A stretch of 64,000 nt of DNA from Clostridiales bacterium (GTDB taxonomy: Bacteria > Bacillota > Clostridia > Saccharofermentanales > Saccharofermentanaceae), in the NCBI GenBank assembly GCA_017478485.1, contig JAFVDI010000031.1:426394-490393 (forward strand), in the 5' to 3' direction. This document shows, one piece after another, positions 24,072-33,339 of this stretch. The position numbers and the translations under genes were made by a program. Below the pieces are notes generated by a model. The model saw only the letters and a list, made by a program, of their open reading frames with translations. It did no database searches and was not told where the DNA came from. Each line of letters starts with the position of its first letter. Position 1 is the stretch's first letter.

Positions 24072-24100
24072 TTTACTTTTCAGGTTAAATTATCTATTAT
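24072..24100 (+). promoter_or_regulatory. Promoter for the PPi-dependent phosphofructokinase gene
   Basis: TTTACT and TATTAT are separated by 17 bp, 40 bp before the start codon. Confidence 0.65.
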
Positions 24101-24139
24101 TCTAATGTTTGTTAAATCTATACTTAAAGGAGTGTAATT

Positions 24140-25798
24140 ATGGATATTTCACCGCTTCAGAAAGCCAGATACGAGTACCAGCCCAAGCTTCCGGGTATGC
24201 TCAGAAACGGCATTTCAGAGATCTCTGTTCAGGAAGGCGCTGCTACACAGAGTGTTGCAGATCAGGACCAGATCAAGGCTCTTTTCCCTAACACATACGG
24301 TAAGCCCGAGATCACATTCGTTAAGGGCGCTAACACTTCAGCTGCTAAGAAGCAGGTTGTAGGCGTTATCCTTTCAGGCGGTCAGGCTCCCGGCGGACAC
24401 AACGTCATCTCCGGTCTTTATGACGCTCTTAAGGCTACAAACCCTGAGAACAAGCTCCTCGGCTTCAAGAAGGGACCTGACGGACTTCTTAAGAACGACT
24501 ATGTTGAGTTTGACGACAAGTTCATCGACGCATACAGAAATACAGGCGGTTTCGACATCATCGGTTCCGGCAGAACAAAGCTCGAGACAGAAGAGCAGTT
24601 CAACACTGTTGCTGAATATGCAAAAGAGAACGGCCTTACAGCTATCGTAATCATCGGCGGCGACGACTCCAACACAAACGCAGCTACTCTCGCTGAGTAC
24701 ATGGCTGCTCATAACACAGGCATTCAGGTTATCGGCTGCCCTAAGACCATCGACGGCGACCTCAAGAACGAGGACATCGAGGCTTCTTTCGGTTTCGATA
24801 CAGCTACAAAGACATATTCCGAGCTCATCGGCAACATCGAGCGTGACGCTAACTCCGCAAAGAAATACTGGCACTTCATCAAGGTCATGGGACGTTCCGC
24901 TTCCCACGTTGCTCTCGAGTGCGCTCTTGAGACACAGCCTAACATCTGCCTCATCGGTGAGGAAGTTGCAGCAAAGAAGATGTCACTTAGCGACATCACA
25001 AACCAGATCGCTGATTCCGTTGAGAAGAGAGCAGCTAACGGCGACAACTTCGGCGTTGCCATCATCCCTGAGGGTATCGTAGAGTTCGTTCCCGAGTTCT
25101 CCGCTCTCATCGCTGAGATCAACGAGCTCCTCGCAGGCGAGAAGACAGCTCAGTTCAACGCTCTTCCTGACTGGAACGCTAAGTACGAGTTCATCAAGGC
25201 AGGCCTTTCCGCTGATGCTTTCAAGGTTTTCGATATCCTTCCCCAGGGCATTCAGCAGCAGCTCTTCCTCGAGAGAGACCCTCACGGCAACGTTCAGGTA
25301 TCCCTCATCGAGTCCGAGAAGCTCTTCTCCGAGATGGTCAAGAACGAGCTTGCAAAGAGAAAGGAAGCAGGCACATACAAGGGCAAGTTCGGTGCTCAGC
25401 ATCACTTCTTCGGTTATGAGGGCCGCTGCGCATTCCCTTCAAACTTCGATGCAGATTACTGCTACTCATTAGGCTTCAACGCTTTCATGCTCATCCAGTA
25501 CGGCTTCACAGGTTACCTCTCCAAGGTTTCCAACATCTCCAAGCCCGCTGACGAGTGGGTTGCAGGCGGCATGCCCATCACAAAGATGATGAACATGGAG
25601 AGAAGAAACGGTAAGGATAAGCCGGTTATCCGCAAGGCTCTTGTTGAGCTCGACGGCAAGCCGTTCAAGTATTTCGAAGCTAACCGTGAGAAGTGGGCAG
25701 TCGAGACTTGCTTCACATTCCCGGGCGCTATCCAGTACTTCGGACCCTCAGACGTCTGCGACCGTACAACAGTCACACTCGCTCTCGAGAAGGGCTGA
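24140..25798 (+). CDS. pfp: Diphosphate--fructose-6-phosphate 1-phosphotransferase
   Basis: Reversible, pyrophosphate-driven glycolytic phosphofructokinase. At 552 residues it belongs to the long PPi-dependent group. Visible are [35 protein letters not shown] with Asp where ATP enzymes carry Gly (the PPi-specificity position), the catalytic [10 protein letters not shown], and [12 protein letters not shown] strong AAAGGAG precedes the ATG at 24140. Codon use is highly biased, with few synonymous codons, suggesting high expression. Together with the membrane pyrophosphatase at the left edge it indicates a PPi-based energy economy. Confidence 0.95.
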   Translation: MDISPLQKARYEYQPKLPGMLRNGISEISVQEGAATQSVADQDQIKALFPNTYGKPEITFVKGANTSAAKKQVVGVILSGGQAPGGHNVISGLYDALKATNPENKLLGFKKGPDGLLKNDYVEFDDKFIDAYRNTGGFDIIGSGRTKLETEEQFNTVAEYAKENGLTAIVIIGGDDSNTNAATLAEYMAAHNTGIQVIGCPKTIDGDLKNEDIEASFGFDTATKTYSELIGNIERDANSAKKYWHFIKVMGRSASHVALECALETQPNICLIGEEVAAKKMSLSDITNQIADSVEKRAANGDNFGVAIIPEGIVEFVPEFSALIAEINELLAGEKTAQFNALPDWNAKYEFIKAGLSADAFKVFDILPQGIQQQLFLERDPHGNVQVSLIESEKLFSEMVKNELAKRKEAGTYKGKFGAQHHFFGYEGRCAFPSNFDADYCYSLGFNAFMLIQYGFTGYLSKVSNISKPADEWVAGGMPITKMMNMERRNGKDKPVIRKALVELDGKPFKYFEANREKWAVETCFTFPGAIQYFGPSDVCDRTTVTLALEKG

Positions 25799-25828
25799 TA
25801 TCTGATCAGTAATTGAATTCTTAAAAGG

Positions 25829-25855
25829 GGCAGTTCCGCAAGGGACTGCCTTTTT
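25829..25855 (+). terminator. Terminator after pfp
   Basis: A 9-bp stem (GGCAGTTCC with GGGACTGCC, one G-T pair) with a GCAA-type loop is followed by five T. Confidence 0.88.
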
Positions 25856-25924
25856 GTTGTTCTAAGGCAATAATGGCGCGGCGTGCCAATGAATGATTCT
25901 TGAATCGGCTGATAAAAAAGCGGA

Positions 25925-26040
25925 GTGTACTAAATCGTGTAGTGAATTGCCTTGTTTTGTACACGTTTTAGGTAAAATCGCCTCTATTTGCATAAAAACG
26001 TGTAGTAAAACGGCTTATTTAGTGCACGTTTCAGGTAAGG
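25925..26040 (+). repeat. Two imperfect 63-bp tandem units with inverted CGTGTA/TRCACG motifs
   Basis: The first unit carries CGTGTAGT at 25936 and GTACACGTTTTAGGTAA; the second carries CGTGTAGT at 25999 and GTGCACGTTTCAGGTAA. Each unit is a spaced dyad. The block fills most of the 300-bp gap before the ylxM promoter. No coding potential is seen. A further dyad, CTTGTCA/TGACAAG (26053-26082), abuts the ylxM promoter. Confidence 0.6.
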
Positions 26041-26091
26041 GCTGCATGTCTCCTTGTCAAATAAAAAACAAATGCTGACAAGTAAAAATAC

Positions 26092-26120
26092 TTGACACCG
26101 TTCCGGCTCTTTGTTATTAT
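26092..26120 (+). promoter_or_regulatory. Strong promoter for ylxM-ffh
   Basis: TTGACA and TATTAT are separated by 17 bp, 35 bp before the ylxM start. Confidence 0.8.
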
Positions 26121-26154
26121 TCTGTGGTCGTATTCGGAGGAGAATTGCGCCCAT

Positions 26155-26481
26155 ATGAAGGAAAAGTCAATCAGAACAGGCATTTTGCTTGATTTTTACG
26201 GGAATCTCCTGACCGACAGGATGCGCGAGGCATGCGAGAGTTACTACTATGAAGACTTGTCGCTCGCCGAGATCGCCGAGATCCAGGGGATTTCCCGGCA
26301 GGGAGTGCACGATACGATCAAGCGCGCTGAGAAGGAACTTGAGTCATACGAGGATAAGTTAGGGCTCATGGGACTTTTCGAGAAGAACAAAGCAAGGGCA
26401 CAGAAAGCTCTTGATCTGATAAAGAACGGTGACTGTGACAAGGCCGCCGGAGAACTTGAAGAACTGATAGAGGAAATGTAA
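26155..26481 (+). CDS. ylxM: YlxM-family (UPF0122) SRP-associated DNA-binding protein
   Basis: A 108-residue helix-turn-helix protein resembling sigma region 4: LTDRMREACESYYYEDLSLA, then EIAEIQGISRQGVHDTIKRA, with an acidic helical tail. In Bacillota it is always next to ffh and is thought to assist or regulate the signal recognition particle. The ATG at 26155 lies 11 nt after GGAGGAG; the upstream extension overlaps the promoter. ffh begins 4 bp after its stop. Confidence 0.9.
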   Translation: MKEKSIRTGILLDFYGNLLTDRMREACESYYYEDLSLAEIAEIQGISRQGVHDTIKRAEKELESYEDKLGLMGLFEKNKARAQKALDLIKNGDCDKAAGELEELIEEM

Positions 26482-26485
26482 CAAG

Positions 26486-28024
26486 GTGTTTGAGAGCCTT
26501 TCGTCAAAACTGCAGAACATAACGGCTAAGATGCGCGGCAAAGCACGCGTCACCGAAGCAGACATCAAGGAGATGATGCGTGAGATCCGCATGGCTCTCC
26601 TTGAGGCTGACGTTAACTACGGCGTTGTTAAGGAATTCGTTTCCGAGATGAGCGAGAAGTGCAAGGGCGCTGACGTCATGCAGTCACTCACTCCGGGTCA
26701 GCAGATCGTTAAGATCGTCAGGGATTCCCTTACGGATCTCCTCGGAGGCGAGAATGGCTCAGACAAGCTTCTTTCTTCTTCTACAGGGTTTAATACGATA
26801 ATCCTTTACGGTCTTCAGGGTGCAGGTAAGACCACTACGGCAGTTAAGCTTGCAAAGCTCCTTAAGGCGGCAGGAAAGAAGCCGATGGTTGTATCCGTTG
26901 ACGTTCACAGACCCGCAGCTGCAGGACAGCTCAAGGTTCTTGCTGATGCTGTAGGCATTGATTGCTATATCGATCCTGAAGAGAAGGATGCCGTTAAGAT
27001 CGCAAGAGACGGTGAAGGCAAAGCCAGATATCTGCTCTGCAATTACCTGATCATAGATACTGCAGGACGTACTGTTGTTGATGACGAGCTCATGGGCGAG
27101 CTCAAGGACATCAGCGATACCGTCAATCCCACAGAGAAGCTCCTCGTAGTCGATGCGATGATCGGTCAGGAAGCCGTTAACGTTGCGCAGACTTTTGAAG
27201 AAGCTATCGGCATGGACGGCTTCATCATGACGAAGCTCGACGGTGACGCCAGGGGCGGTGCCGCACTTTCCATCAGAAAGCTTACGGGCAAGCCGATCAA
27301 ATACATCTGTACCGGCGAAAAGGTTGACGCCATCGAGCAGTTCCATCCTCAGCGAATGGCTGACAGGATCCTCGGAATGGGTGACGTCGTAAGTCTTATC
27401 GAAAAGGCTCAGAGCAATATCGACGAAGAAGAAGCCATCAAGTCGATGGAGCGCATGATGAGCAGCGGATACAATCTCGACGATCTGTATTCGCAGTTCC
27501 AGCAGATGAAGAAAATGGGTTCATTAAAGGATCTCGTAGGAATGCTTCCCGGTGCTGCCGGAAAAGTATCCGATGAGGATCTTGATGATAAGATAATCGA
27601 CCGTCAGATGGCGATAATCTCGTCTATGACAAAGAAGGAGAGAAGAGTACCTTCGATCCTTAATGCAAGCCGCCGAAAGAGGATCGCTGCAGGTGCGGGC
27701 GTTGAGGTTTCTGACGTCAACAAGCTCATCACACAGTATGAGCAGACATCCAAGATGATGAAGCAGTTCAGCAACGGCAAGGGCGGCTTCAAGATGCCCA
27801 AGGGTTTTGCCAAGCAGGCTGCAAAGATGGGCCTGGGCGGCGGAATGAACGGCATGGCAGGTATGAACGGTATTCCTTCAGACATGCTTCCTGAAGGAAT
27901 GGAAGCTCCTTCCAAGGGAGGATTTGCAGGACTTTTCGGAAGAAAGAACACTGAAACCGATGACGGTCCCGTAACACCTACGGGAAGAAGAGACCGCAAG
28001 AAGAAGCGTAAGGGCAGAAGATAA
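26486..28024 (+). CDS. ffh: Signal recognition particle protein Ffh (SRP54)
   Basis: GTPase that binds signal peptides and 4.5S/6S-like SRP RNA for co-translational membrane targeting. The N domain (MREIRMALLEADVNY), the G domain with GLQGAGKTTT, DVHRPAAAGQL, DTAGRT and TKLDGDARGG, and a Met-rich M domain (MLPGAAGK to GMNGMAGMNGIPSDM) are present, 512 residues in all. The start is GTG at 26486. The basic C-terminal tail RRDRKKKRKGRR is slightly longer than usual. It is coupled to ylxM upstream and followed by rpsP. Confidence 0.96.
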   Translation: MFESLSSKLQNITAKMRGKARVTEADIKEMMREIRMALLEADVNYGVVKEFVSEMSEKCKGADVMQSLTPGQQIVKIVRDSLTDLLGGENGSDKLLSSSTGFNTIILYGLQGAGKTTTAVKLAKLLKAAGKKPMVVSVDVHRPAAAGQLKVLADAVGIDCYIDPEEKDAVKIARDGEGKARYLLCNYLIIDTAGRTVVDDELMGELKDISDTVNPTEKLLVVDAMIGQEAVNVAQTFEEAIGMDGFIMTKLDGDARGGAALSIRKLTGKPIKYICTGEKVDAIEQFHPQRMADRILGMGDVVSLIEKAQSNIDEEEAIKSMERMMSSGYNLDDLYSQFQQMKKMGSLKDLVGMLPGAAGKVSDEDLDDKIIDRQMAIISSMTKKERRVPSILNASRRKRIAAGAGVEVSDVNKLITQYEQTSKMMKQFSNGKGGFKMPKGFAKQAAKMGLGGGMNGMAGMNGIPSDMLPEGMEAPSKGGFAGLFGRKNTETDDGPVTPTGRRDRKKKRKGRR

Positions 28025-28099
28025 GCATTAACTAAGGTGACTCCCGCGGGACTCCCGCGTAGATCATAAAAAACAAATATTTTTCCGGAGGAAAAGAAA

Positions 28100-28342
28100 A
28101 TGGCAGTAAAGATTCGTTTAAGAAGAATGGGTAAGAAGAAGGCACCTTTCTATCGTGTTGTTGTAGCTGATTCCAGATATCCCAGAGATGGTCGTTTCAT
28201 CGAGGAGATCGGTACTTATGATCCCATGAAGGCAGAGAACTCTGTTGAGATCGATGCTGAAGCAGCTAAGAAGTGGATCGGCAACGGTGCTCAGCCCACT
28301 GAGACAGTTAAGTCCCTTCTCAAGAAGCAGGGCATCATCTGA
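28100..28342 (+). CDS. rpsP: 30S ribosomal protein S16
   Basis: An 80-residue primary assembly protein of the 30S body. [20 protein letters not shown] and [20 protein letters not shown] are diagnostic. CCGGAGG lies 9 nt before the ATG. The 75-bp gap after ffh contains two copies of GACTCCCGCG that can form a short hairpin, but without a T run. First gene of the conserved rpsP-khpA-rimM-trmD-rplS block. Confidence 0.97.
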   Translation: MAVKIRLRRMGKKKAPFYRVVVADSRYPRDGRFIEEIGTYDPMKAENSVEIDAEAAKKWIGNGAQPTETVKSLLKKQGII

Positions 28343-28353
28343 GGTAATTGATA

Positions 28354-28584
28354 ATGGACGATTTATTGGTTTATATCGCCAGGGAACTGGTGAATAATCC
28401 CGATGAGGTCAACGTCAAGAAGACAGAGCGCGGAAATACCATTATTTTCGAGCTTTCCGTCGCCCCTGACGATACCGGTAAGATCATCGGCAAGAACGGC
28501 AAGAGGGCACAGGCCATCCGTTCGATCATGAAGGCGAAGTACCTCAAAGAAGGTAAGCGCGTCATCGTTGACATCGTCGGCTGA
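28354..28584 (+). CDS. khpA: KH-domain RNA-binding protein KhpA
   Basis: A 76-residue single KH domain with the GKNG nucleic-acid loop (IIGKNGKRAQAIRSI). In Bacillota KhpA pairs with KhpB and affects cell length and RNA regulation. The ATG at 28354 is 8 nt after GAGGT; an in-frame TTG two codons upstream was rejected. It sits between rpsP and rimM, the usual position. Confidence 0.93.
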   Translation: MDDLLVYIARELVNNPDEVNVKKTERGNTIIFELSVAPDDTGKIIGKNGKRAQAIRSIMKAKYLKEGKRVIVDIVG

Positions 28585-28589
28585 TACTC

Positions 28590-29114
28590 TTGGAAGACTT
28601 AATAGTTACAGGAAAGATAATTGGCGCGCACGGCGTCCGCGGGGAGATCAAAGTATTTCCCCTGACGGATGATGCGCGCCGTTTCCTGTCTATGAAAAGA
28701 TGTTTCCTGACAGGACCCAAGTTGGAGGATCCCAAGGAGACTTGCGTCGTTTCCGCAAGACTGGACAAGGGCATCGTTCTTGTCATGCTTGAGGGACTGA
28801 ATGACCGCGATAAGGCGCAGGCTCTTCACGGCCGTTATATATCGGTTTCAAGGAGCGATGCGGTACCTCTTCCGAAGGGCAGATATTACACGGCGGATCT
28901 TATCGGCATGACTGTCACTGATGACGAAAGAGGAGAGCTCGGGCAGGTTTCAGACTGCATCGAGGCTGGAAGCGGACATATCCTTTCGATCAAGCGGAAA
29001 GGTAAGAAGGACCTTCTGATCCCGTTCGTAAAAGAGTACTGCTATGACGTTTCCGTAGAGAAAGCATCCATTCACTGCAGGCTTCCCGACGGGCTTTATG
29101 AACTGTACGAGTAA
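28590..29114 (+). CDS. rimM: Ribosome maturation factor RimM
   Basis: Assists maturation of the 30S head by binding S19. The N-terminal beta-barrel starts GKIIGAHGVRGEIKVFPLTD, and a PRC-barrel follows with YYTADLIGMTVTDDERGELGQV and LLIPFVKEYC. The protein is 174 residues. The start appears to be TTG at 28590, 5 bp after the khpA stop and without a strong ribosome site, so translation is probably coupled to khpA. Confidence 0.93.
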   Translation: MEDLIVTGKIIGAHGVRGEIKVFPLTDDARRFLSMKRCFLTGPKLEDPKETCVVSARLDKGIVLVMLEGLNDRDKAQALHGRYISVSRSDAVPLPKGRYYTADLIGMTVTDDERGELGQVSDCIEAGSGHILSIKRKGKKDLLIPFVKEYCYDVSVEKASIHCRLPDGLYELYE

Positions 29115-29200
29115 AGTCCGCAGACCGCTTGTTTTATTAGTAAATCGTATTTCGTTATGTTAAAATCTTCCCGGAGTAAATGATAAGGGAGGATTTTTTT

Positions 29201-30382
29201 ATGGGCAGAGGCGGCGGAGGCGGAAGCTCACATCACAGTTCTCATCATTCGAGCAGTCACTCACATTCCGGAGGTTCTTCAAGATCCTCCAGATCCTCGG
29301 GTTCCTCATACAGATCTTCAGGTTCATCCTACAGGTCTTCATATTCGCATCATTCGGGCGGATCTCACTATTCCGGCGGTTATTACGGATCAGGCAGCAG
29401 TTACAGGCGCAGCGGATGCGGATGTTCGAGGATCTTCAGCATAATGCTGATATTCCCGATGATCATGATCGTGGGCATTTTTTACGGCATTATCGATACC
29501 GGGGATATCGGTACGTTCTTCAAGATCGAAAGATCTACGATCCAGCGAGAGGCGCTGCCTGCAGATAAGTGCCAGGCTATTGATAAATGGTATCAGGACG
29601 ACTGGGGCGACTGGATCGATAAGAGCGGGGAAGCAGAAGCGGTCAAATCAGGCCTTGAATATTTCTATCAGAAGACCGGCGTACAGCCTTATCTTTGGAT
29701 CATGGGCAAAGAAGGTAAGGATTATATGTCCGAAGGCAGCGTGGAAGAGCTTGGCGAGAAGAAATACAGGGAGATGTTCGGCAATGACGAGGGACATCTG
29801 ATCGTTATCTTCCGCGAATATCCGAATGAATCCAGTAACTACATTGTTACAGCGACCCCCGGATTCGATGCTGAGACACAGGTGATGGATGAGCAGGCCA
29901 GAGAGATCCTGCTCGATTACATTGATTACTACTATACGGATGGCGACCTTGATGAGGGTCACTTTTTCCAGAAGGCTTTCATGAGGGCGGGCGATCGCAT
30001 CATGATCAAGCAGTTGTCTGAAAAGCAGGTGTTTACGATCATTGTGGTCGTTGCGATCGTTGTTGTAGGACTTATCATAATCTCATCGATCATCCGTAAG
30101 AAGAAGGTCGCCGTCGCAAAGCAGAAGGCTGCACAGGCAAAGTCAGAGGCTGATAAGCAGAAGTCGGCGACTGCACAGAAGAAGATCGAATTCGATCAGC
30201 AGAAGTACAATGACGAGCTTGAGACCCAGTACGTTGCCGTTGAGTGTCCCAACTGCGGTTCCACCGGCAATAAGATCAGAAGGACCACTGTAGGTTACTG
30301 TCCGTTCTGCGGCACGGCTATCAAGGTCGATCAAGAAGGTAATGTTGAATTCATAAGCAGGAATGACCAGACACCATCATGA
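29201..30382 (+). CDS. TPM-domain-like membrane protein with zinc ribbon, inserted in the rimM-trmD block
   Basis: A 393-residue protein of unknown role. The first 70 residues are a Ser/His/Gly/Tyr low-complexity region beginning MGRGGGGGSSHHSS. A membrane span follows (about 83-103), then an extracytoplasmic region resembling the TPM/YgcG fold (ALPADKCQAIDKWYQDDWGD, HLIVIFREYP, YIVTATPGFDAE), a second span (about 280-303), a Lys/Gln/Ala coiled coil, and a terminal zinc ribbon CPNCG...CPFCG. The ATG at 29201 follows GGGAGG; its stop overlaps the trmD start (ATGA). Confidence 0.72.
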   Translation: MGRGGGGGSSHHSSHHSSSHSHSGGSSRSSRSSGSSYRSSGSSYRSSYSHHSGGSHYSGGYYGSGSSYRRSGCGCSRIFSIMLIFPMIMIVGIFYGIIDTGDIGTFFKIERSTIQREALPADKCQAIDKWYQDDWGDWIDKSGEAEAVKSGLEYFYQKTGVQPYLWIMGKEGKDYMSEGSVEELGEKKYREMFGNDEGHLIVIFREYPNESSNYIVTATPGFDAETQVMDEQAREILLDYIDYYYTDGDLDEGHFFQKAFMRAGDRIMIKQLSEKQVFTIIVVVAIVVVGLIIISSIIRKKKVAVAKQKAAQAKSEADKQKSATAQKKIEFDQQKYNDELETQYVAVECPNCGSTGNKIRRTTVGYCPFCGTAIKVDQEGNVEFISRNDQTPS

Positions 30383-31113
30383 ACTTCTACGTAGCTACAT
30401 TATTTCCGGAACAGGTGACGTCTTACCTTAACACGAGCATTACCGGCAGAGCGATCGCAAAGGGTGCGATCTCTTTGGAATGCATCCAGATGAGGGATTA
30501 CGCTCCGAACACCTATGGCCGCGTGGATGACACGATCTATGGCGGCGGTACCGGCATGATGATCAGATGCGAGCCTGTTTACGGTGCATATGAGAAGGCT
30601 TGCGAATTAGCAGGCGAGAAGCCCTATACGGTCTTTATGTCGCCCAAGGGCCATGTTTTCAATGAGAAGAAGGCTCACGAACTTGCGTCACATAAGAATT
30701 TGCTCATCATCTGCGGACACTATGAAGGCATAGACGCGCGCGTAACCGATATGGTCTGCGACGAGGAGATATCGATAGGGGACTATGTTCTCACGGGCGG
30801 TGAGACTGCCGCGATCGTCATCATTGATGCCGTCGCAAGGCTCATTCCCGGGGTTCTCCCCAATGAAGAGGCATTTACGGCCGAATCGCATACCGGAAAT
30901 CTCCTTGAGGCGCCACAGTACACGATGCCGGCTGAGTGGAACGGCAAGACCGTCCCCGAGATCTTAAGAAACGGCAATGATGCGCTTATCGGGGAATATA
31001 ACAGGGCGGCGGCTCTGGTTGATACATTGAACAGACGTCCGGACCTTTTCGATAAGGAAGTTGTCGCCGAAAAAGACTGGGAAAAGATGCTTGCCTTTGA
31101 AAAAGGGTTGTGA
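30379..31113 (+). CDS. trmD: tRNA (guanine-37-N1)-methyltransferase
   Basis: Methylates G37 of tRNAs reading codons that start with C, preventing +1 frameshifts. The trefoil-knot SAM site is visible as ICGHYEGIDARV and EISIGDYVLTGGE, preceded by MRDYAPNTYGRVDDTIYGGG. The 244-residue length is typical. Its ATG overlaps the stop of the preceding membrane-protein gene by 4 nt, so the two are translationally coupled. Confidence 0.97.
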   Translation: MNFYVATLFPEQVTSYLNTSITGRAIAKGAISLECIQMRDYAPNTYGRVDDTIYGGGTGMMIRCEPVYGAYEKACELAGEKPYTVFMSPKGHVFNEKKAHELASHKNLLIICGHYEGIDARVTDMVCDEEISIGDYVLTGGETAAIVIIDAVARLIPGVLPNEEAFTAESHTGNLLEAPQYTMPAEWNGKTVPEILRNGNDALIGEYNRAAALVDTLNRRPDLFDKEVVAEKDWEKMLAFEKGL

Positions 31114-31195
31114 TAAACTTTTTCAGTTTTATCAGGATGGTCCTCTGCCCTAATTCCAGGCACGAACATCTGCAGGAAAGAGAGGAAAAGACAAA

Positions 31196-31537
31196 ATGGA
31201 TTTAGTAAAAGTTATCGAGAGTGAAAATATCAAGAATAACTATCCTGATGTAGAGGTCGGTGACTATGTAAAGGCACACCTCAAGATCAAGGAAGGTTCT
31301 AAGGAGCGTATCCAGGTTTTCGAAGGATATGTTATCGCTAGAAAGGGTTCAGGACTTTCAGAGTCTATCACTATCCGTCGTATTTCTTACGGCGTAGGCG
31401 TTGAGAGGATTCTTCCTGTTAACAGCCCTAAGATCGACCACATCGACATCGTACGTAAAGGTAAGATCAGAAGAGCAAAACTCTATTACCTCCGCGACCG
31501 TCAGGGCAAGGCAGCGAAGATCCAGCAGAAGCTGTAA
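31196..31537 (+). CDS. rplS: 50S ribosomal protein L19
   Basis: A 113-residue protein at the 30S-50S interface. Diagnostic segments are [40 protein letters not shown] and [20 protein letters not shown]. It closes the operon, with AGAGAGGAAAAG upstream and a strong terminator downstream. Confidence 0.97.
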   Translation: MDLVKVIESENIKNNYPDVEVGDYVKAHLKIKEGSKERIQVFEGYVIARKGSGLSESITIRRISYGVGVERILPVNSPKIDHIDIVRKGKIRRAKLYYLRDRQGKAAKIQQKL

Positions 31538-31561
31538 TTCGCGGTTTAACTGCAAAAGAAC

Positions 31562-31588
31562 GAGGCTGCTTTCGGGCAGCCTCTTTTA
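31562..31588 (+). terminator. Terminator after rplS
   Basis: The stem GAGGCTGC with GCAGCCTC is followed by TTTTATT. Confidence 0.88.
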
Positions 31589-31636
31589 TTGATATCCATT
31601 TGTGGTTCTATTATAAAAAAGCACCCGATTTATTTG

Positions 31637-31674
31637 AAAATATTATAAGAATCGGCCGTTTCTTATAATATTTT
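31637..31674. repeat. 38-bp near-perfect palindrome upstream of rbgA
   Basis: Arms of 15 bp (31637-31651 and 31660-31674, containing AATATTATAAGAA and its complement) flank CGGCCG with one central T-T mismatch. Part of the right half, GGCCGTTTCTTATAA, is repeated in direct orientation from 31686 with one change. This is a good operator candidate; alternatively it is a weak bidirectional terminator, because T-rich runs follow it. Confidence 0.7.
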
Positions 31675-31755
31675 GCTTTTTTTCAGGCCGTTTTTTATAA
31701 CTCCTTTTGTATGAAACAGTGTGTTATCATTATTTCACTGATTTCGAGGTGATTT

Positions 31756-32652
31756 ATGACTAATAACATCAACTGGTTCCCGGGTCATATGCGCAAGGCT
31801 CTCAACGAGACCGGCGAGCGTTTGAAGCTCGTCGACATCGTTTATGAGACTGCTGACTGCAGGATACCGTTTTCGAGCAGGAATCCCGAGCTCGATAAGA
31901 TCATCGGAGACAAACCGAGGATAGTGGTCCTCAACAAGGCGGATCTTGCTGATCCCGCCAAGACAAACCAGTGGATCGACCATCTTGCAAAGAACGGTAT
32001 TCCCGCATGTGCGCTTGAAAGCAACCACAAGAAGGGTTTTGACAGGCTTAACCAGCTGACCATGGATCTCATGGAGGAGAAGCTCAACAAGGCTGCGGAG
32101 AAGGGACGTACCGGAAGGCCCGTCAGAGCCATGGTGGTAGGATCCCCAAATACCGGCAAATCGACTTTAATCAATGCGCTCGCGGGAAAGAAAGCCGCTG
32201 TCACAGGCGACAGGCCCGGCGTCACCAAGGATTTCAAATGGATAATGACGGGCGGAAGGCTTGAACTGATGGACATGCCGGGCGTGCTCTGGCCCAGGAT
32301 CGCCACAAAAAGGAGCGCAATATGCCTTCAGGCATGCGGTTCGATTAAAGACGAGGTGACCGAAGTCACAGAGACCGCGTACGAGATAATGAAGATACTG
32401 ATCGAACTGTATCCGAAGCTCATGACTGAGCGCTACAGCGTGCCGCTTGACATTGAAAGCAGTGAAGACGACATGGGATATTCGGATCCGTATTACGATC
32501 TTTTCCTTGCAATGGGCAAGAAACGCGGATGCGTAATGAGCGGCGGAAGAGTTGATGAGGAGAGGTTTGCGAAAACGCTTCTCACGGATCTTCGTGAAGG
32601 CCGCATCGGAAGGATTACACTTGAGGAACCCGATCCTCCAAAAGGAAACTGA
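31756..32652 (+). CDS. rbgA: Ribosome biogenesis GTPase RbgA (YlqF)
   Basis: A circularly permuted GTPase needed for late 50S assembly. The order of motifs is NINWFPGHMRKAL, G4 NKADL, G1 GSPNTGKSTLINAL, G2-region DRPGVTKD and G3 DMPGVLWPR, as in the YlqF/YawG family. The protein is 298 residues. It shares a transcript with rnhB, which begins 2 bp after its stop, the same pairing as in Bacillus. Confidence 0.95.
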   Translation: MTNNINWFPGHMRKALNETGERLKLVDIVYETADCRIPFSSRNPELDKIIGDKPRIVVLNKADLADPAKTNQWIDHLAKNGIPACALESNHKKGFDRLNQLTMDLMEEKLNKAAEKGRTGRPVRAMVVGSPNTGKSTLINALAGKKAAVTGDRPGVTKDFKWIMTGGRLELMDMPGVLWPRIATKRSAICLQACGSIKDEVTEVTETAYEIMKILIELYPKLMTERYSVPLDIESSEDDMGYSDPYYDLFLAMGKKRGCVMSGGRVDEERFAKTLLTDLREGRIGRITLEEPDPPKGN

Positions 32653-32654
32653 TC

Positions 32655-33296
32655 ATGGCTAAAATTACGATTGAACAGCTTGAAGAGAAATATGAGAAGC
32701 TCTACGCATACGAGCGTGAATATCAAGCTAAGGGATATTCCGTCATAGCAGGGATCGACGAAGCGGGAAGAGGTCCTCTTGCCGGTCCTGTTGTCGCAGG
32801 ATGCTGCATACTGGATCCCAACGTGAAGATCCTGGGACTCGACGATTCAAAGAAGCTTTCCGAGAAGAAACGTGAGGAACTATTTGTCCAGATAAAAGAA
32901 AAGGCACTTGCGTGGACGGTGTGCGAGATATCTGCTGAAGTCATCGATGAGATCAACATACTTGAGGCAACAAAGAAAGCCATGAGGACCTGCGTTGAGG
33001 ATATTTCCAAGAAACTGAGGCCCGATCTGCTGCTCATAGATGCAGTCAACTTAAGCGGTACAGGTGTTGACGTCGTTCCGATAATTAAAGGCGATGCAAA
33101 TTCCGATTCGATCGCTGCCGCTTCGATACTTGCAAAGGTAACCAGGGACCATATAATGATGGAATATGACAAGGTCTATCCCGGCTATGGTTTTGCCAAG
33201 CACAAGGGCTACGGAACGAAGGATCATTATGCAGCGATCAGGGAGCTTGGCATGACGCCGATACACAGAAGATCCTTCCTCAAGGTCATTCATTAA
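32655..33296 (+). CDS. rnhB: Ribonuclease HII
   Basis: Cleaves RNA in RNA-DNA hybrids and removes misincorporated ribonucleotides. The active-site blocks are AGIDEAGRGPLAGPVVAG (Asp-Glu), LGLDDSKKLSEKKRE, LLLIDAV and GDANSDSIAAASILAKVTRD. At 213 residues it has the standard length without an N-terminal extension domain. Confidence 0.96.
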   Translation: MAKITIEQLEEKYEKLYAYEREYQAKGYSVIAGIDEAGRGPLAGPVVAGCCILDPNVKILGLDDSKKLSEKKREELFVQIKEKALAWTVCEISAEVIDEINILEATKKAMRTCVEDISKKLRPDLLLIDAVNLSGTGVDVVPIIKGDANSDSIAAASILAKVTRDHIMMEYDKVYPGYGFAKHKGYGTKDHYAAIRELGMTPIHRRSFLKVIH

Positions 33297-33304
33297 AAAA
33301 TGCC

Positions 33305-33333
33305 TTGACATTGCCGCAGAGTTTATTTATTAT
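33305..33333 (+). promoter_or_regulatory. Strong promoter of the infC operon
   Basis: TTGACA and TATTAT are separated by 17 bp. It lies just after the rnhB stop and about 190 bp before infC. Confidence 0.8.
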
Positions 33334-33339
33334 TATCGC

